The notes: generated by a model from the letters alone, not told the origin. Counted from the first letter of the stretch, positions 1 through 6,477 are shown. The stretch is DNA of 26,843 bases from CAZBUH01 sp964495095 (GCA_964495095.1 CAZBUH010000016.1:1-26843), one strand, 5' to 3'. Made by a program: numbers and translations.

Positions 1-1
1 A

Positions 2-199
2 CTGACACCAACCGTGGTGAACACCCTGATTGAACGCATTGAGGTTCATGCAAACAAAAAGAAGCACGGCCACAACAATGTGAAGGTGGATATCTACTTC
101 ACCGCCATGGGAATGATCGACATACCTACGGAGCAGGAGATCACAAAGCTGATGGCTGAGATACAGAAAGACCCGCAGAAATTCCGTATTGTAGCGTAA
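2..199 (+). CDS. Large serine recombinase, C-terminal end only (cut by the window edge)
   Basis: The reading frame is open from base 2 to a TAA at 197-199 and encodes 65 residues. It reads LTPTVVNTLIERIEVH, then a lysine/histidine-rich turn, then KVDIYFTAMGMIDIPTEQEI. This matches the C-terminal tail (the DUF4368-type region) of large serine recombinases that move conjugative and integrative elements in Clostridia. The catalytic resolvase domain would lie left of the window and is not seen, so activity cannot be judged. The first in-frame ATG (base 14) is internal and not a start. Such integrases usually sit at the end of their element, so an element end should lie in or near 200-354. The family assignment rests on the tail sequence only. 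Confidence 0.75.
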   Translation: MTPTVVNTLIERIEVHANKKKHGHNNVKVDIYFTAMGMIDIPTEQEITKLMAEIQKDPQKFRIVA

Positions 200-210
200 A
201 CAAAAGGAAA

Positions 211-237
211 CGGTGCAGCCCGTTATGAGCTGCACCG
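211..237 (+). terminator. Hairpin after the recombinase gene
   Basis: A perfect 9-bp stem (cggtgcagc / gctgcaccg) with a 9-nt loop starts 12 bases after the recombinase stop. No run of T follows, so it is either a weak terminator or another transcript-end structure. The rest of the 200-354 gap holds no gene. It contains a short tandem repeat of atttatgcaa around 300-319. Confidence 0.4.
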
Positions 238-354
238 CAACCTTACATACAAAATACTTCCTTATTTGGCCGGGCCATTCGGGCGCACAGGCTTATAATT
301 ATTTATGCAAATTTATGCAAAGCAGAGCAGCTTTCCGCGTTTACGGGAAAAGCG

Positions 355-2175
355 TCAGTTTTTATTGCCTTTAAGGGCTTTCATCCTCAGAGCGTGGTCC
401 AGTATGCTCTTTCTCAGCCTCAGATTGTGGGGCGTAACCTCCAAAAGCTCGTCGTCGGCCAGGAATTCAAGGCACTGCTCCAGGCTCATGCTCTTTGGCG
501 GAACGAGGCGCAGAGCCTCGTCGGAGCCTGCGGCGCGCATATTTGTAAGCTGCTTTTTCTTGCAGACGTTTACGGAAATGTCCTCGGCCTTGGGGGAGAC
601 GCCCACTATCATGCCGGCGTAGACCGGAGTGCCGGGGCCGATGAAAAGCTGGCCCCTGTCCTGGGCGTTAAAGAGGCCGTAGGCCACGGCGTCGCCCTGC
701 TCGAAAGCCACGAGGGAGCCTGTGTTACGGCGGGATACCTCGCCCTTAAACGGCTCGTACTTTTCAAAAACAGAGCTCATAATGCCCTCGCCCCGGGTGT
801 CGGTGAGGAATTCGTTCCTGTACCCGAAAAGACCCCTGGAGGGCACGAGAAATTGAAGCTTCATCCGATTGCCCACGGGCGTCATGTCCAAAAGGTCGCC
901 CTTTCTGGAGCCTATTTTCTCAATTACGGCGCCCACGTTGTCCTCCGGCACGTCGGCCACAAGCCGCTCCACAGGTTCGCAGAGGACGCCGTCTATCTCC
1001 TTTGTAAGCACTCTGGGGGGCGAAACCTGGAATTCGTAGCCCTCCCGGCGCATTGTCTCTATCAGAATTGAGAGATGCATTTCGCCCCGGCCCGCCACAT
1101 TGAAGCTGTCGCTGTTTTCCACGGGGGTGACACGGAGGGACACGTCCTTTAACGTCTCCTTCATAAGCCTGTCCCGGAGATTTCGGGAGGTTACATATTT
1201 GCCGTCCCTGCCGGCAAAGGGGCTGTCGTTTACGGAGAAGGTCATCTCCATGGTGGGTGCGGATATTTTAACAAAGGGCAGAGGCTCCACGGCGGAGGTG
1301 TCGCATATGGTGTCGCCGATAGTCACGTCGCCTATGCCTGAGAGGGCTATTATGCTGCCGGCGGCCGCCTCCTGAACAGGCACGCGGCTGAGGCCCTGGA
1401 ACTCGTAGATGCTCACGGCCTTCGCCTTTTTCGGGGCGGCGTCCGCGTCGTGGTAGTTGCAGACGGAAATCTCCTGATTCTGCCTTATGGTGCCACGCTC
1501 TATGCGGCCTATGGCTATGCGGCCCACGTAGTCGTTGTAGTCCAGGGAGGACACCAGCATCTGAAGGGGCGCCTCCGAATCCCCATCCGGTGCGGGGATA
1601 TAGTTTACGATGGTGTCAAAAAGGGGCTTCAAGTCGGTTCCCACGGTGTCCGGAGAATAGGAGGCCGTGCCATGCCGGGCCGAGCAGAACAGCATGGGGG
1701 AGTCGAGCTGGTCGTCTGTGGCGTCAAGCTCAAGAAGAAGCTCCAGCACCTCGTCGATAACCTCGTGTATGCGCTGGTCGGGGCGGTCTATCTTATTCAC
1801 CACCACAATGACCCGATGGCCGAGCTCAAGAGCGCGGCTCAGGACAAAGCGGGTCTGGGGCATGGGCCCTTCGGCGGCGTCCACCAGCAGGATGACCCCG
1901 TTTACCATCTTCAATATACGCTCCACCTCGCCGCCGAAATCGGCATGGCCCGGGGTGTCCACGATGTTTATTTTAATGTCGCCGTACTGTACGGCGGTGT
2001 TCTTCGCCAGTATCGTAATGCCGCGCTCACGCTCCAAATCGTTGGAGTCCATGACCCTGTCCTGGACCTCCTGATTATCCCTGAATACGCCGCTCTGCTT
2101 CAGCATCTCGTCCACCAGCGTTGTTTTGCCGTGGTCAACGTGGGCGATAATGGCGACGTTTCTCAAATTTTCCAA
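355..2175 (-). CDS. typA: Ribosome-associated translational GTPase TypA/BipA
   Basis: This 606-residue protein has the full TypA/BipA length. It is a cytosolic GTPase of the EF-G/LepA superfamily that acts on the ribosome, with known roles in stress and low-temperature ribosome assembly. All G motifs are visible: AHVDHGKT (about residues 11-18), RGITI, DTPGH, NKID and a CSARHG G5 motif, followed by the EF-G-like domains and the BipA C-terminal domain (GRGEMHLSILIE, then MRAAGSDEALRL). The open frame continues upstream to 2565 but that part has no family match. The start is TTG at 2175-2173, giving MENLRNVAIIAHVDHGKT, with an AGGAAG SD site 7 nt upstream. It is transcribed alone, away from the decayed ABC operon. 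Family identity is certain and the start is well supported. Confidence 0.96.
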   Translation of the reverse strand: MENLRNVAIIAHVDHGKTTLVDEMLKQSGVFRDNQEVQDRVMDSNDLERERGITILAKNTAVQYGDIKINIVDTPGHADFGGEVERILKMVNGVILLVDAAEGPMPQTRFVLSRALELGHRVIVVVNKIDRPDQRIHEVIDEVLELLLELDATDDQLDSPMLFCSARHGTASYSPDTVGTDLKPLFDTIVNYIPAPDGDSEAPLQMLVSSLDYNDYVGRIAIGRIERGTIRQNQEISVCNYHDADAAPKKAKAVSIYEFQGLSRVPVQEAAAGSIIALSGIGDVTIGDTICDTSAVEPLPFVKISAPTMEMTFSVNDSPFAGRDGKYVTSRNLRDRLMKETLKDVSLRVTPVENSDSFNVAGRGEMHLSILIETMRREGYEFQVSPPRVLTKEIDGVLCEPVERLVADVPEDNVGAVIEKIGSRKGDLLDMTPVGNRMKLQFLVPSRGLFGYRNEFLTDTRGEGIMSSVFEKYEPFKGEVSRRNTGSLVAFEQGDAVAYGLFNAQDRGQLFIGPGTPVYAGMIVGVSPKAEDISVNVCKKKQLTNMRAAGSDEALRLVPPKSMSLEQCLEFLADDELLEVTPHNLRLRKSILDHALRMKALKGNKN

Positions 2176-2218
2176 AGTACCACTTCCTAAAATCCTGTCA
2201 AAATCATAACAAATATAT

Positions 2219-2247
2219 ATTATATTAGTATTTACATGAAATTGCAA
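2219..2247 (-). promoter_or_regulatory. Predicted typA promoter
   Basis: On the minus strand there is a TTGCAA (2247-2242), a 17-bp spacer and a perfect TATAAT (2224-2219). It lies 44 bases upstream of the TTG start of typA. This is a sigma-A type promoter by sequence only. Confidence 0.6.
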
Positions 2248-2308
2248 GGTCTTTGGCCGCAAAACCGGATTTTTAAACCTTTTGTCGGGGATTAAGAACG
2301 AAATGCAC

Positions 2309-2380
2309 AATGAATATTCATTTAGACTGCATAAAAACATCGTAAATTGCATAATCTTATTAAAATTTGCAATTTTTACG
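2309..2380 (+). promoter_or_regulatory. Operator-like palindromes upstream of the ABC operon promoter
   Basis: A 14-bp perfect palindrome, aatgaatattcatt (2309-2322), is followed by TGCATAAAAA (about 2328-2337). Next comes an imperfect inverted repeat, cgtaaattgc (about 2341-2350) against gcaatttttacg (2369-2380), which touches the -35 element. TGAAT/ATTCA and TGCATAAAAA resemble ArgR boxes, and ArgR often controls polar amino-acid uptake operons. The regulator assignment is inference. Confidence 0.4.
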
Positions 2381-2409
2381 TTGACATTCTGCATGTGCTC
2401 TGCTAGACT
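2381..2409 (+). promoter_or_regulatory. Strong sigma-A promoter of the decayed amino-acid ABC operon
   Basis: There is a perfect TTGACA (2381-2386), an exactly 17-bp spacer and a TAGACT -10 (2404-2409). It lies 28 bases upstream of the binding-protein start codon. The promoter is intact although all three genes behind it are broken. The intact EamA exporter gene at 3498 may depend on it. Confidence 0.75.
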
Positions 2410-2437
2410 AATCGTTACATAAGAAATTCGGAAGGAA

Positions 2438-2757
2438 ATGACGAAAAAAAGAAGAAAATTTTGATTCTTACGATGGCCATGCTCCCGGTTGTCGCCTGTT
2501 TTGCCGGATGCGGAGACAAATCCGGAGAAGGCGCCCTTAAGACTGTGGAATAGGGCAAGCTCCACATGTCCACCAACGCACAGTTCCCGCCATATGAGCT
2601 GACGAAGGACGACGGCAGTTTTGAGGGAATTGACGTTGAGGCGGCCGGGGCCATAGCCGGGAAGCTGGGCCTTGAGGCTGTGAACAACGCCATGGCCGAG
2701 CTTAAAGAGGACGGGACATTCCGGAAAATCGTGGATAAGTACATAACCGCCGAATAA
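2438..2757 (+). pseudogene. Decayed polar amino-acid ABC transporter substrate-binding lipoprotein
   Basis: A GGAAGGA SD site and an ATG (2438) are intact, but the first frame reads MTKKRRKF and then TGA. A frameshift leads into a lipoprotein signal (LILTMAMLPVVACFAGC, then GD), where the Cys is the expected lipidation site. An in-frame TAG at about 2551 interrupts the segment just before GKLHMSTNAQFPPYE. The binding-protein lobe 1 start (FPPYELTKDDGSFEGIDVEA) then runs to KLGLE and jumps in frame, near 2674, to AVNNAMAELKEDGTFRKIVDKYITAE. That last part is the extreme C-terminus of SBP_bac_3 proteins. Roughly 150 or more residues of the family core are missing. With a frameshift, a stop and a large deletion, this is a pseudogene. 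Confidence 0.9.
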
Positions 2758-2774
2758 ATCGGGAAGGATGAAAC

Positions 2775-2797
2775 GGGGCGGCCCTCCGGGCCGCCCC
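2775..2797 (+). terminator. GC-rich hairpin between binding-protein and permease remnants
   Basis: The stem ggggcggcc (2775-2783) pairs with ggccgcccc (2789-2797) around a very short loop and is followed by tgtgttta. Its position after the first gene of an ABC operon suits a partial terminator, which would make binding protein exceed membrane components. The T run is weak. Confidence 0.5.
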
Positions 2798-2819
2798 TGT
2801 GTTTATTTGAAAGAGGGAG

Positions 2820-3200
2820 ATGTCTATGGACTTCTGAAACGATTTCGCAAATAAATTTAATACGGCTTTTATTGAGGGCGGCCGCTGGAAGCTCTACCTG
2901 AAAGGTATGGGCGTTACGCTGGAGTTTACCGTTGCGGCGCTTATCGTCGGCGTGATTCTGGGAGTGCTGGCGGCGGTAGTCCGCACGGCCCACGACCGGC
3001 AGCGCATCGGGCGCCGCAACCCGGTGCTGAGCGTAAACTCCGGCGCGTATGTGACGGAGATCATACGGTGGCGGCCTTATGAGCGTGGATATAGGCCAGA
3101 GCGAAGCCGGACGCAGCCTGGGGATGGGATATGTGGACACAATGCGGTTTGCCGTTATTCCGCAGGCGTTCAGGAATATCCTGCTCTCCCTTGGAAAGGG
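2820..3200 (+). pseudogene. Decayed amino-acid ABC transporter permease
   Basis: An SD-like GGGAGA precedes ATGTCTATG, but codon 6 (2835-2837) is TGA where the family normally has Trp (MDF-W-NDFANKF). The frame then resumes with GGRWKLYLKGMGVTLEFTVAA and a first membrane segment up to AVVRTAHD, typical of HisM/GlnP permeases. A deletion removes the middle, so the text jumps to a NSGAYVTEIIR motif. A frameshift near 3066 is followed by LMSVDIGQSEAGRSLGMGY and MRFAVIPQAFRNILLSLGK. That is the EAA-loop region that contacts the ATPase. The end of the permease is lost and the sequence runs straight into the ATPase remnant. Confidence 0.88.
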
Positions 3201-3483
3201 CGTCATAATCGGGCCGTCCGGCTCCGGAAAATCCACCTTCCTCCGCTGCCTTAACCTTTTGGAGACCCCCACCTCGGGTATCATAACGTTTGACGGGCAG
3301 GTTATAACTGACCCCAGGGCGGATATTGACAAGGTGCGGCGGCAGATGGGCTTTGCCCGCGGGGTGGCGGACGGGGTGCTATTTATGTACGGCGGCAAGA
3401 TTGCCGAGAGCGGCGTCCCCGACGAGATATTCAACAGTCCGAAAAATGAGCGGACGCAGCAATTTTTGCAGAGCATATTGTAA
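3201..3483 (+). pseudogene. Decayed amino-acid ABC transporter ATPase, fused to the permease remnant
   Basis: The frame enters at the Walker A region, VIIGPSGSGKSTFLRCLNLLE, so the start codon and first beta strands are missing. It runs to DKVRRQMG and then jumps to FARGVADGVLFMYGGKIAESG. In intact GlnQ/ArtP-type ATPases the first segment precedes the Q-loop, and the second follows the Walker B and switch-His region (HEMGFAREVADRV). The signature LSGGQ, Walker B and switch His are therefore all gone. The junction sits on a shared ATGGGC (3346-3351) expected in both parents. The reading frame from 3079 to 3483 stays open, so a 134-residue permease-ATPase remnant could still be translated, but it cannot be a working ATPase. 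Confidence 0.9.
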
Positions 3484-3497
3484 GGAAGTTCTTTTAG

Positions 3498-4403
3498 ATG
3501 AAAACCAATCAGTTGAAGGGAAGCGCCATGCTTCTGCTCACTGCGATGATCTGGGGCTGCGCCTTCGTGGCCCAGAGCGTGGGCATGGACTATGTGGGGC
3601 CTTTTACATTTATGTGTTCCAGGTCCATTTTGGGCGGCGTTGTCCTGTTGCCTGTGATATTTTTCTCCGACAGGCTGAAAAAGAAAAACGGCGCCGGGCA
3701 AAAGCTCGACAAAAAGGGCCGCCGCAATCTTATAACAGGCGGGCTTGTGTGCGGGGTGCTGCTGTGCGCCGCGTCCAATTTCCAGCAGTTCGGCATACAG
3801 TACACCACAGTTGGAAAGGCCGGATTTATTACGGCCATGTACATACTGCTGGTGCCCGTGCTGGGGATTTTCTTCAAAAAAAAGGTGCCGGCGAAAATAT
3901 GGGGCTGCGTGGCGCTGGCCGTGGCGGGACTGTATTTTCTGTGCATGAGCGGCAGCTTTTCCGTGGGGAAGGGCGACGCACTGTGCATGGTCTGTGCGTT
4001 GCTGTTTTCACTGCATATCCTGGCCGTGGACTATTTCGTCCAGAGGGCCGACGGGGTGAAAATAGCCTGTATGCAGTTTTTTGTGACGGGCATTATCTCC
4101 GGAATACTGATGTTTATTTTCGAGACGCCGTCCTGGGGCGATATACTGGACGCCTGGATGCCGGTGGTTTACGCCGGAGTGCTGTCCTCGGGAGTCGCCT
4201 ATACGTTTCAGATACTGGGCCAGAAGTACACGCCGCCCACAGTGGCGTCGCTGCTTATGAGCCTGGAGTCGTTCTTCGCCGCGGTGGCGGGCGCCGTCAT
4301 TTTAAGGCAGATACCGAGCGGACGGGAAATTATAGGCTGCGTCCTTATGCTGGCGGCCATAATGCTCTCTCAGCTCCCGGACAGGAAGAAAAGTACGGTT
4401 TAA
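3498..4403 (+). CDS. EamA/DMT-family membrane transporter
   Basis: This 301-residue integral membrane protein has about ten hydrophobic segments in two repeats, typical of the drug/metabolite transporter superfamily (EamA). The first repeat begins SAMLLLTAMIWGCAFVAQSVG, with the characteristic W-G after the first helix. The second repeat carries the conserved VVYAGVLSSGVAYTFQILGQ segment and a closing helix, REIIGCVLMLAAIMLSQLP. Substrate cannot be told; relatives export amino acids, metabolites or drugs. The ATG at 3498 follows an AAGGAAG SD site that overlaps the stop of the ATPase remnant, 15 bases upstream, so the gene appears to be the last and only intact gene behind the promoter at 2381. 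A terminator follows at 4450. Confidence 0.9.
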   Translation: MKTNQLKGSAMLLLTAMIWGCAFVAQSVGMDYVGPFTFMCSRSILGGVVLLPVIFFSDRLKKKNGAGQKLDKKGRRNLITGGLVCGVLLCAASNFQQFGIQYTTVGKAGFITAMYILLVPVLGIFFKKKVPAKIWGCVALAVAGLYFLCMSGSFSVGKGDALCMVCALLFSLHILAVDYFVQRADGVKIACMQFFVTGIISGILMFIFETPSWGDILDAWMPVVYAGVLSSGVAYTFQILGQKYTPPTVASLLMSLESFFAAVAGAVILRQIPSGREIIGCVLMLAAIMLSQLPDRKKSTV

Positions 4404-4449
4404 ATCGGGCCATATTTGGAAAAAAGCTTCGGATAAATTTTTACAGTGA

Positions 4450-4479
4450 CAGCCGGGCCGCCAAGGTCCGGCTGTTTTT
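4450..4479 (+). terminator. Rho-independent terminator after the EamA gene
   Basis: The arm 4450-4459 (c-agccgggcc) pairs with 4465-4474 (ggtccggct-g), with one G-U pair and a 5-nt loop. Five T follow directly, so this is a standard terminator. Confidence 0.85.
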
Positions 4480-4481
4480 AT

Positions 4482-4517
4482 AAAAAAGCGGGACGGCTCC
4501 GGCGGAGCGCGTCCCGT
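4482..4517 (-). terminator. Rho-independent terminator after queT
   Basis: Read on the minus strand, cgggacg (4516-4510) pairs with cgtcccg (4495-4489), and an inner gctcc/ggagc stem is separated from it by a one-base bulge. A CTTTTTTA tail follows. It lies back to back with the EamA terminator and insulates the two converging units. Confidence 0.85.
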
Positions 4518-4557
4518 ACTGTTTTTCCACACTTTTGTTGTTTTATTACGATGGCCG

Positions 4558-5082
4558 CTACAGGGTGTATTTTGCCTGAAAGCTCCTGAAAGCGCCGGAT
4601 CTGGGCAGCAGGATAAGAAGGGGCAGGCCGATTATGTAAAGCACAGCCAGCTCACCGGCGGCCACCTGAGCGCCGTTTATAAGAAAGCCCTGCCAAAAGG
4701 CGTTGGGGGTATAGGAATACGACAGCACAGCGCCTATTATAATGCCGTTGAAAATTACCGGCGGGAGGCAGGCGAAAATTTTTGTGACAAGGCTCTCGCG
4801 GCTTATTTTGCCGAGGGCCATGGTGCACAGCCCGGCCAGAAGCGTGGCCAGGGAGCCGAAAACTATATCAAGTATCCCGTAGGCGCTTATCAGGTTTGCC
4901 AGAATGCAGCCCACAAACAGGCCCCAGACGGAATAAGGGAAAAAGAAAGGCAGTATACACAGCACCTCAGATATTCTGAACTGGACAGGCCCGTAGCTTA
5001 TTGGGGCCAAAACCATTGTAAGTGCCGCGTACACCGCGCCGACGACTGCCGCAAGGACAAGCTTGCGTACCGATAATTTCAT
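4558..5082 (-). CDS. queT: Queuosine-precursor ECF transporter S component QueT
   Basis: This 174-residue, strongly hydrophobic protein has about five to six membrane segments. Its sequence (VYAALTMVLAPISYGPVQFRIS, then SEVLCILPFFFP, and YGILDIVFGSLATLLAGL) is typical of the QueT (DUF988) family, the substrate-binding S component of energy-coupling-factor transporters that import preQ1 or preQ0. The shared EcfA/T module would be encoded elsewhere. A preQ1-I riboswitch and a near-perfect promoter sit directly upstream, which independently supports the substrate. The ATG at 5082 follows a GGAG SD site that is part of the riboswitch pseudoknot. The queH gene lies 0.8 kb upstream on the same strand and acts later in the same pathway. 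A terminator follows the stop. Confidence 0.93.
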   Translation of the reverse strand: MKLSVRKLVLAAVVGAVYAALTMVLAPISYGPVQFRISEVLCILPFFFPYSVWGLFVGCILANLISAYGILDIVFGSLATLLAGLCTMALGKISRESLVTKIFACLPPVIFNGIIIGAVLSYSYTPNAFWQGFLINGAQVAAGELAVLYIIGLPLLILLPRSGAFRSFQAKYTL

Positions 5083-5092
5083 ATTAATTTCA

Positions 5093-5131
5093 CTCCATTT
5101 TTTGATTTACGACCGGGTGTGGAAACCGGTC
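5093..5131 (-). promoter_or_regulatory. preQ1-I riboswitch controlling queT translation
   Basis: On the minus strand a 6-bp stem gaccgg / ccggtc (5131-5126 with 5116-5111) encloses a 9-nt loop, tttccacac. An A-rich tail containing AAAAAA follows and ends in TGGAG (5097-5093). TCCA in the loop can pair with TGGA in the tail to form the H-type pseudoknot of class I preQ1 aptamers, and the cAC-CC end of the loop also fits. GGAG is the SD site of queT, 11 nt from its ATG, so ligand binding should hide the SD and stop translation when preQ1 is plentiful. The layout is that of the translational preQ1-I class. The match was made by eye. Confidence 0.85.
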
Positions 5132-5138
5132 AAAAGGC

Positions 5139-5167
5139 ATTCTAACATTTTACAGTTTAATTGTCAA
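5139..5167 (-). promoter_or_regulatory. Promoter of the preQ1 riboswitch-queT transcript
   Basis: The minus strand has TTGACA (5167-5162), a 17-bp spacer and TAGAAT (5144-5139). The expected transcription start (about 5132) falls at the first base of the aptamer stem, so the mRNA begins with the riboswitch. Confidence 0.8.
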
Positions 5168-5224
5168 CGGGGACGCCGCCCTGCCTGCGTCAAAACGGCA
5201 CTGCCGGATGGCCGGAATAAAGCC

Positions 5225-5866
5225 TTACCCCCTGCCCTTTAGGGTTATACCGAATATCCCCGCCAAATCCTCCATCTGCTCCGGCGCCAGCACGGCGCCC
5301 TTCAGGCTCTCAGGCGACGCCGACACCCCCTGTATGACGCACCCGGAGAGATCCACACCGCAGAGCTTTGTGCCGGGAAATTCACAGGCCGTAAGGTCCG
5401 TGCCGGCAAGCTCCAGGGAAGCTATGTTCAGATGGTCGAGTACCGAGTGGGAGAGGACGCAGTCCTGAAGCCTCACGCCCTTGAGCTGAGTTGAGGAAAA
5501 ATTCATGTAATCTCCGCGGCAGCCGCTCAAAATAACGCTTTTGAGGCCGGAATCCCAAAACCTGGCCCCGGTCATGCGGCAGCCCGACAGAATTACCCTG
5601 AAAAGCCCGCTGCCGCTGAACCTGGCGCCGGAGAGGTCGCAGTTTTTGAAAAGGCAGTCGGATATCTGGACATGCCCAAGGCCCGCCCCGGAAAAATCGC
5701 AGTTTTCAAAAAGGCACCCGTCTATGGCGGCCCCGTCAAACTCAACAGCGGAGAAGCCCTCGCCCTTAAAGTGAAAATTTTTCAGGGCGTCATACTCGTC
5801 CAGATGACCCTGAATATCCAGGGGATTTTCCAAAAACGCCCTTAATTTGGGCTCTTCGATGTTCAT
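5225..5866 (-). CDS. Pentapeptide-repeat protein
   Basis: This 213-residue protein is built from tandem A(D/N)LXX-type five-residue repeats, for example CLFEN-CDFSG-AGLGH, CLFKN-CDLSG-ARFSG and SLELAGTDLTACEFPGTKLCGVDLSG. They cover about residues 30-190 and predict a right-handed quadrilateral beta helix. Length and architecture resemble McbG/Qnr-type proteins (about 210-220 residues), some of which mimic DNA and protect gyrase. No target can be read from the sequence. The ATG overlaps the queH stop by four bases (ATGA, 5866-5863), so it is translationally coupled to queH. It is cytosolic, with no signal peptide. The repeats are certain and the role is unknown. Confidence 0.9.
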   Translation of the reverse strand: MNIEEPKLRAFLENPLDIQGHLDEYDALKNFHFKGEGFSAVEFDGAAIDGCLFENCDFSGAGLGHVQISDCLFKNCDLSGARFSGSGLFRVILSGCRMTGARFWDSGLKSVILSGCRGDYMNFSSTQLKGVRLQDCVLSHSVLDHLNIASLELAGTDLTACEFPGTKLCGVDLSGCVIQGVSASPESLKGAVLAPEQMEDLAGIFGITLKGRG

Positions 5867-6477
5867 TCGGCCGCCTCCAGTGAATATTTGCAGCCGCAGT
5901 ACACCTGGCGGTAAAGCCCGTGCTCCCGTGACAGCTCTATGGAGCGCTTATAGCCCTCCCGCTTTTTGAAGTCGGAGAAGAGGTATTTGACGCCGTATTT
6001 TTCACCGAGCGCGCCGCCGATGGAGTTTAAAAGCTCCGCGTTTTTGTGTGGGCTTACGGTGAGGGTGGTGGCGAAATATTCAAAGCCGCCATCCCGGGCC
6101 TTTTTCGCGGTGTCCTCAAGCCGCAGGGCAAAGCAGGCGGCGCACCTCCTGCCGCCCTCCGGCTCCGACTCCAGGCCCTGGGCGGCGCCGGCAAATTCCT
6201 CCGGAATGTATCGGCTTTCCATAAGCTCCACGGGGTTTTTAAACTCCATTTCGGCTATTATCCGCTTTTGCTCGGCCAGCCGGTGCTGATATTCCCCGGC
6301 TGGGAAAATGTTTGGGTTATAGTAGTAGAGGGTGACGGAAAAATATTGCGTGAGGTATTCCAGCACATAGCTGCTGCATGGCCCGCAGCAGCTATGGAGC
6401 AGGAGCGAGGGCGTCCGTCCCTCAGCCTGAAGCCCGGAGAGCTCTTTATCCAAGATAAGCTGATAATTTGTTTTCAT
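5863..6477 (-). CDS. queH: Epoxyqueuosine reductase QueH
   Basis: QueH (formerly DUF208) carries out the last step of queuosine synthesis in tRNA, reducing epoxyqueuosine without the cobalamin used by QueG. The family hallmarks are all present: LLLHSCCGPCSSY (Cys 30, 31, 34) near the N-terminus, the NPNIFPAGEYQHRL segment, RRCAACFALRL with a second Cys pair, FATTLTVSPHK, and a C-terminal YCGCKYS. These cysteines hold the 4Fe-4S cluster and an extra metal. The start could be ATG 6477 (MKTNYQL, chosen here by family N-termini) or an in-frame GTG at 6486. No strong SD decides between them. The stop overlaps the downstream pentapeptide-repeat gene. With queT nearby, the cell probably salvages a precursor. 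Confidence 0.94.
   Translation of the reverse strand: MKTNYQLILDKELSGLQAEGRTPSLLLHSCCGPCSSYVLEYLTQYFSVTLYYYNPNIFPAGEYQHRLAEQKRIIAEMEFKNPVELMESRYIPEEFAGAAQGLESEPEGGRRCAACFALRLEDTAKKARDGGFEYFATTLTVSPHKNAELLNSIGGALGEKYGVKYLFSDFKKREGYKRSIELSREHGLYRQVYCGCKYSLEAAE

Noticed and set aside
394..2190. Long plus-strand open frames of 225 and 246 codons opposite typA
   Set aside because: They lie wholly antisense to a strongly conserved GTPase, have no SD, and their sequence is the mirror of typA codon use in a GC-rich genome.
2176..2565. N-terminal extension of TypA
   Set aside because: The frame is open by chance. The extension covers the typA promoter and the oppositely oriented ABC remnant and has no family match, while a TTG with a good SD gives the normal length.
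2415..3701. Minus-strand open frame of 428 codons across the ABC remnants
   Set aside because: It has no SD and no recognisable domain, and it runs antisense to clear remnants of three known genes and into the EamA gene.
3326..4483. Plus-strand open frame of 385 codons overlapping the EamA gene
   Set aside because: It is a different frame of the ATPase remnant and the EamA gene, arginine-rich, without family features.
5225..5866. Calling the pentapeptide-repeat protein a quinolone-resistance Qnr
   Set aside because: Repeats and length are similar, but no Qnr-specific loop or target evidence can be read, and the genomic context is queuosine salvage.
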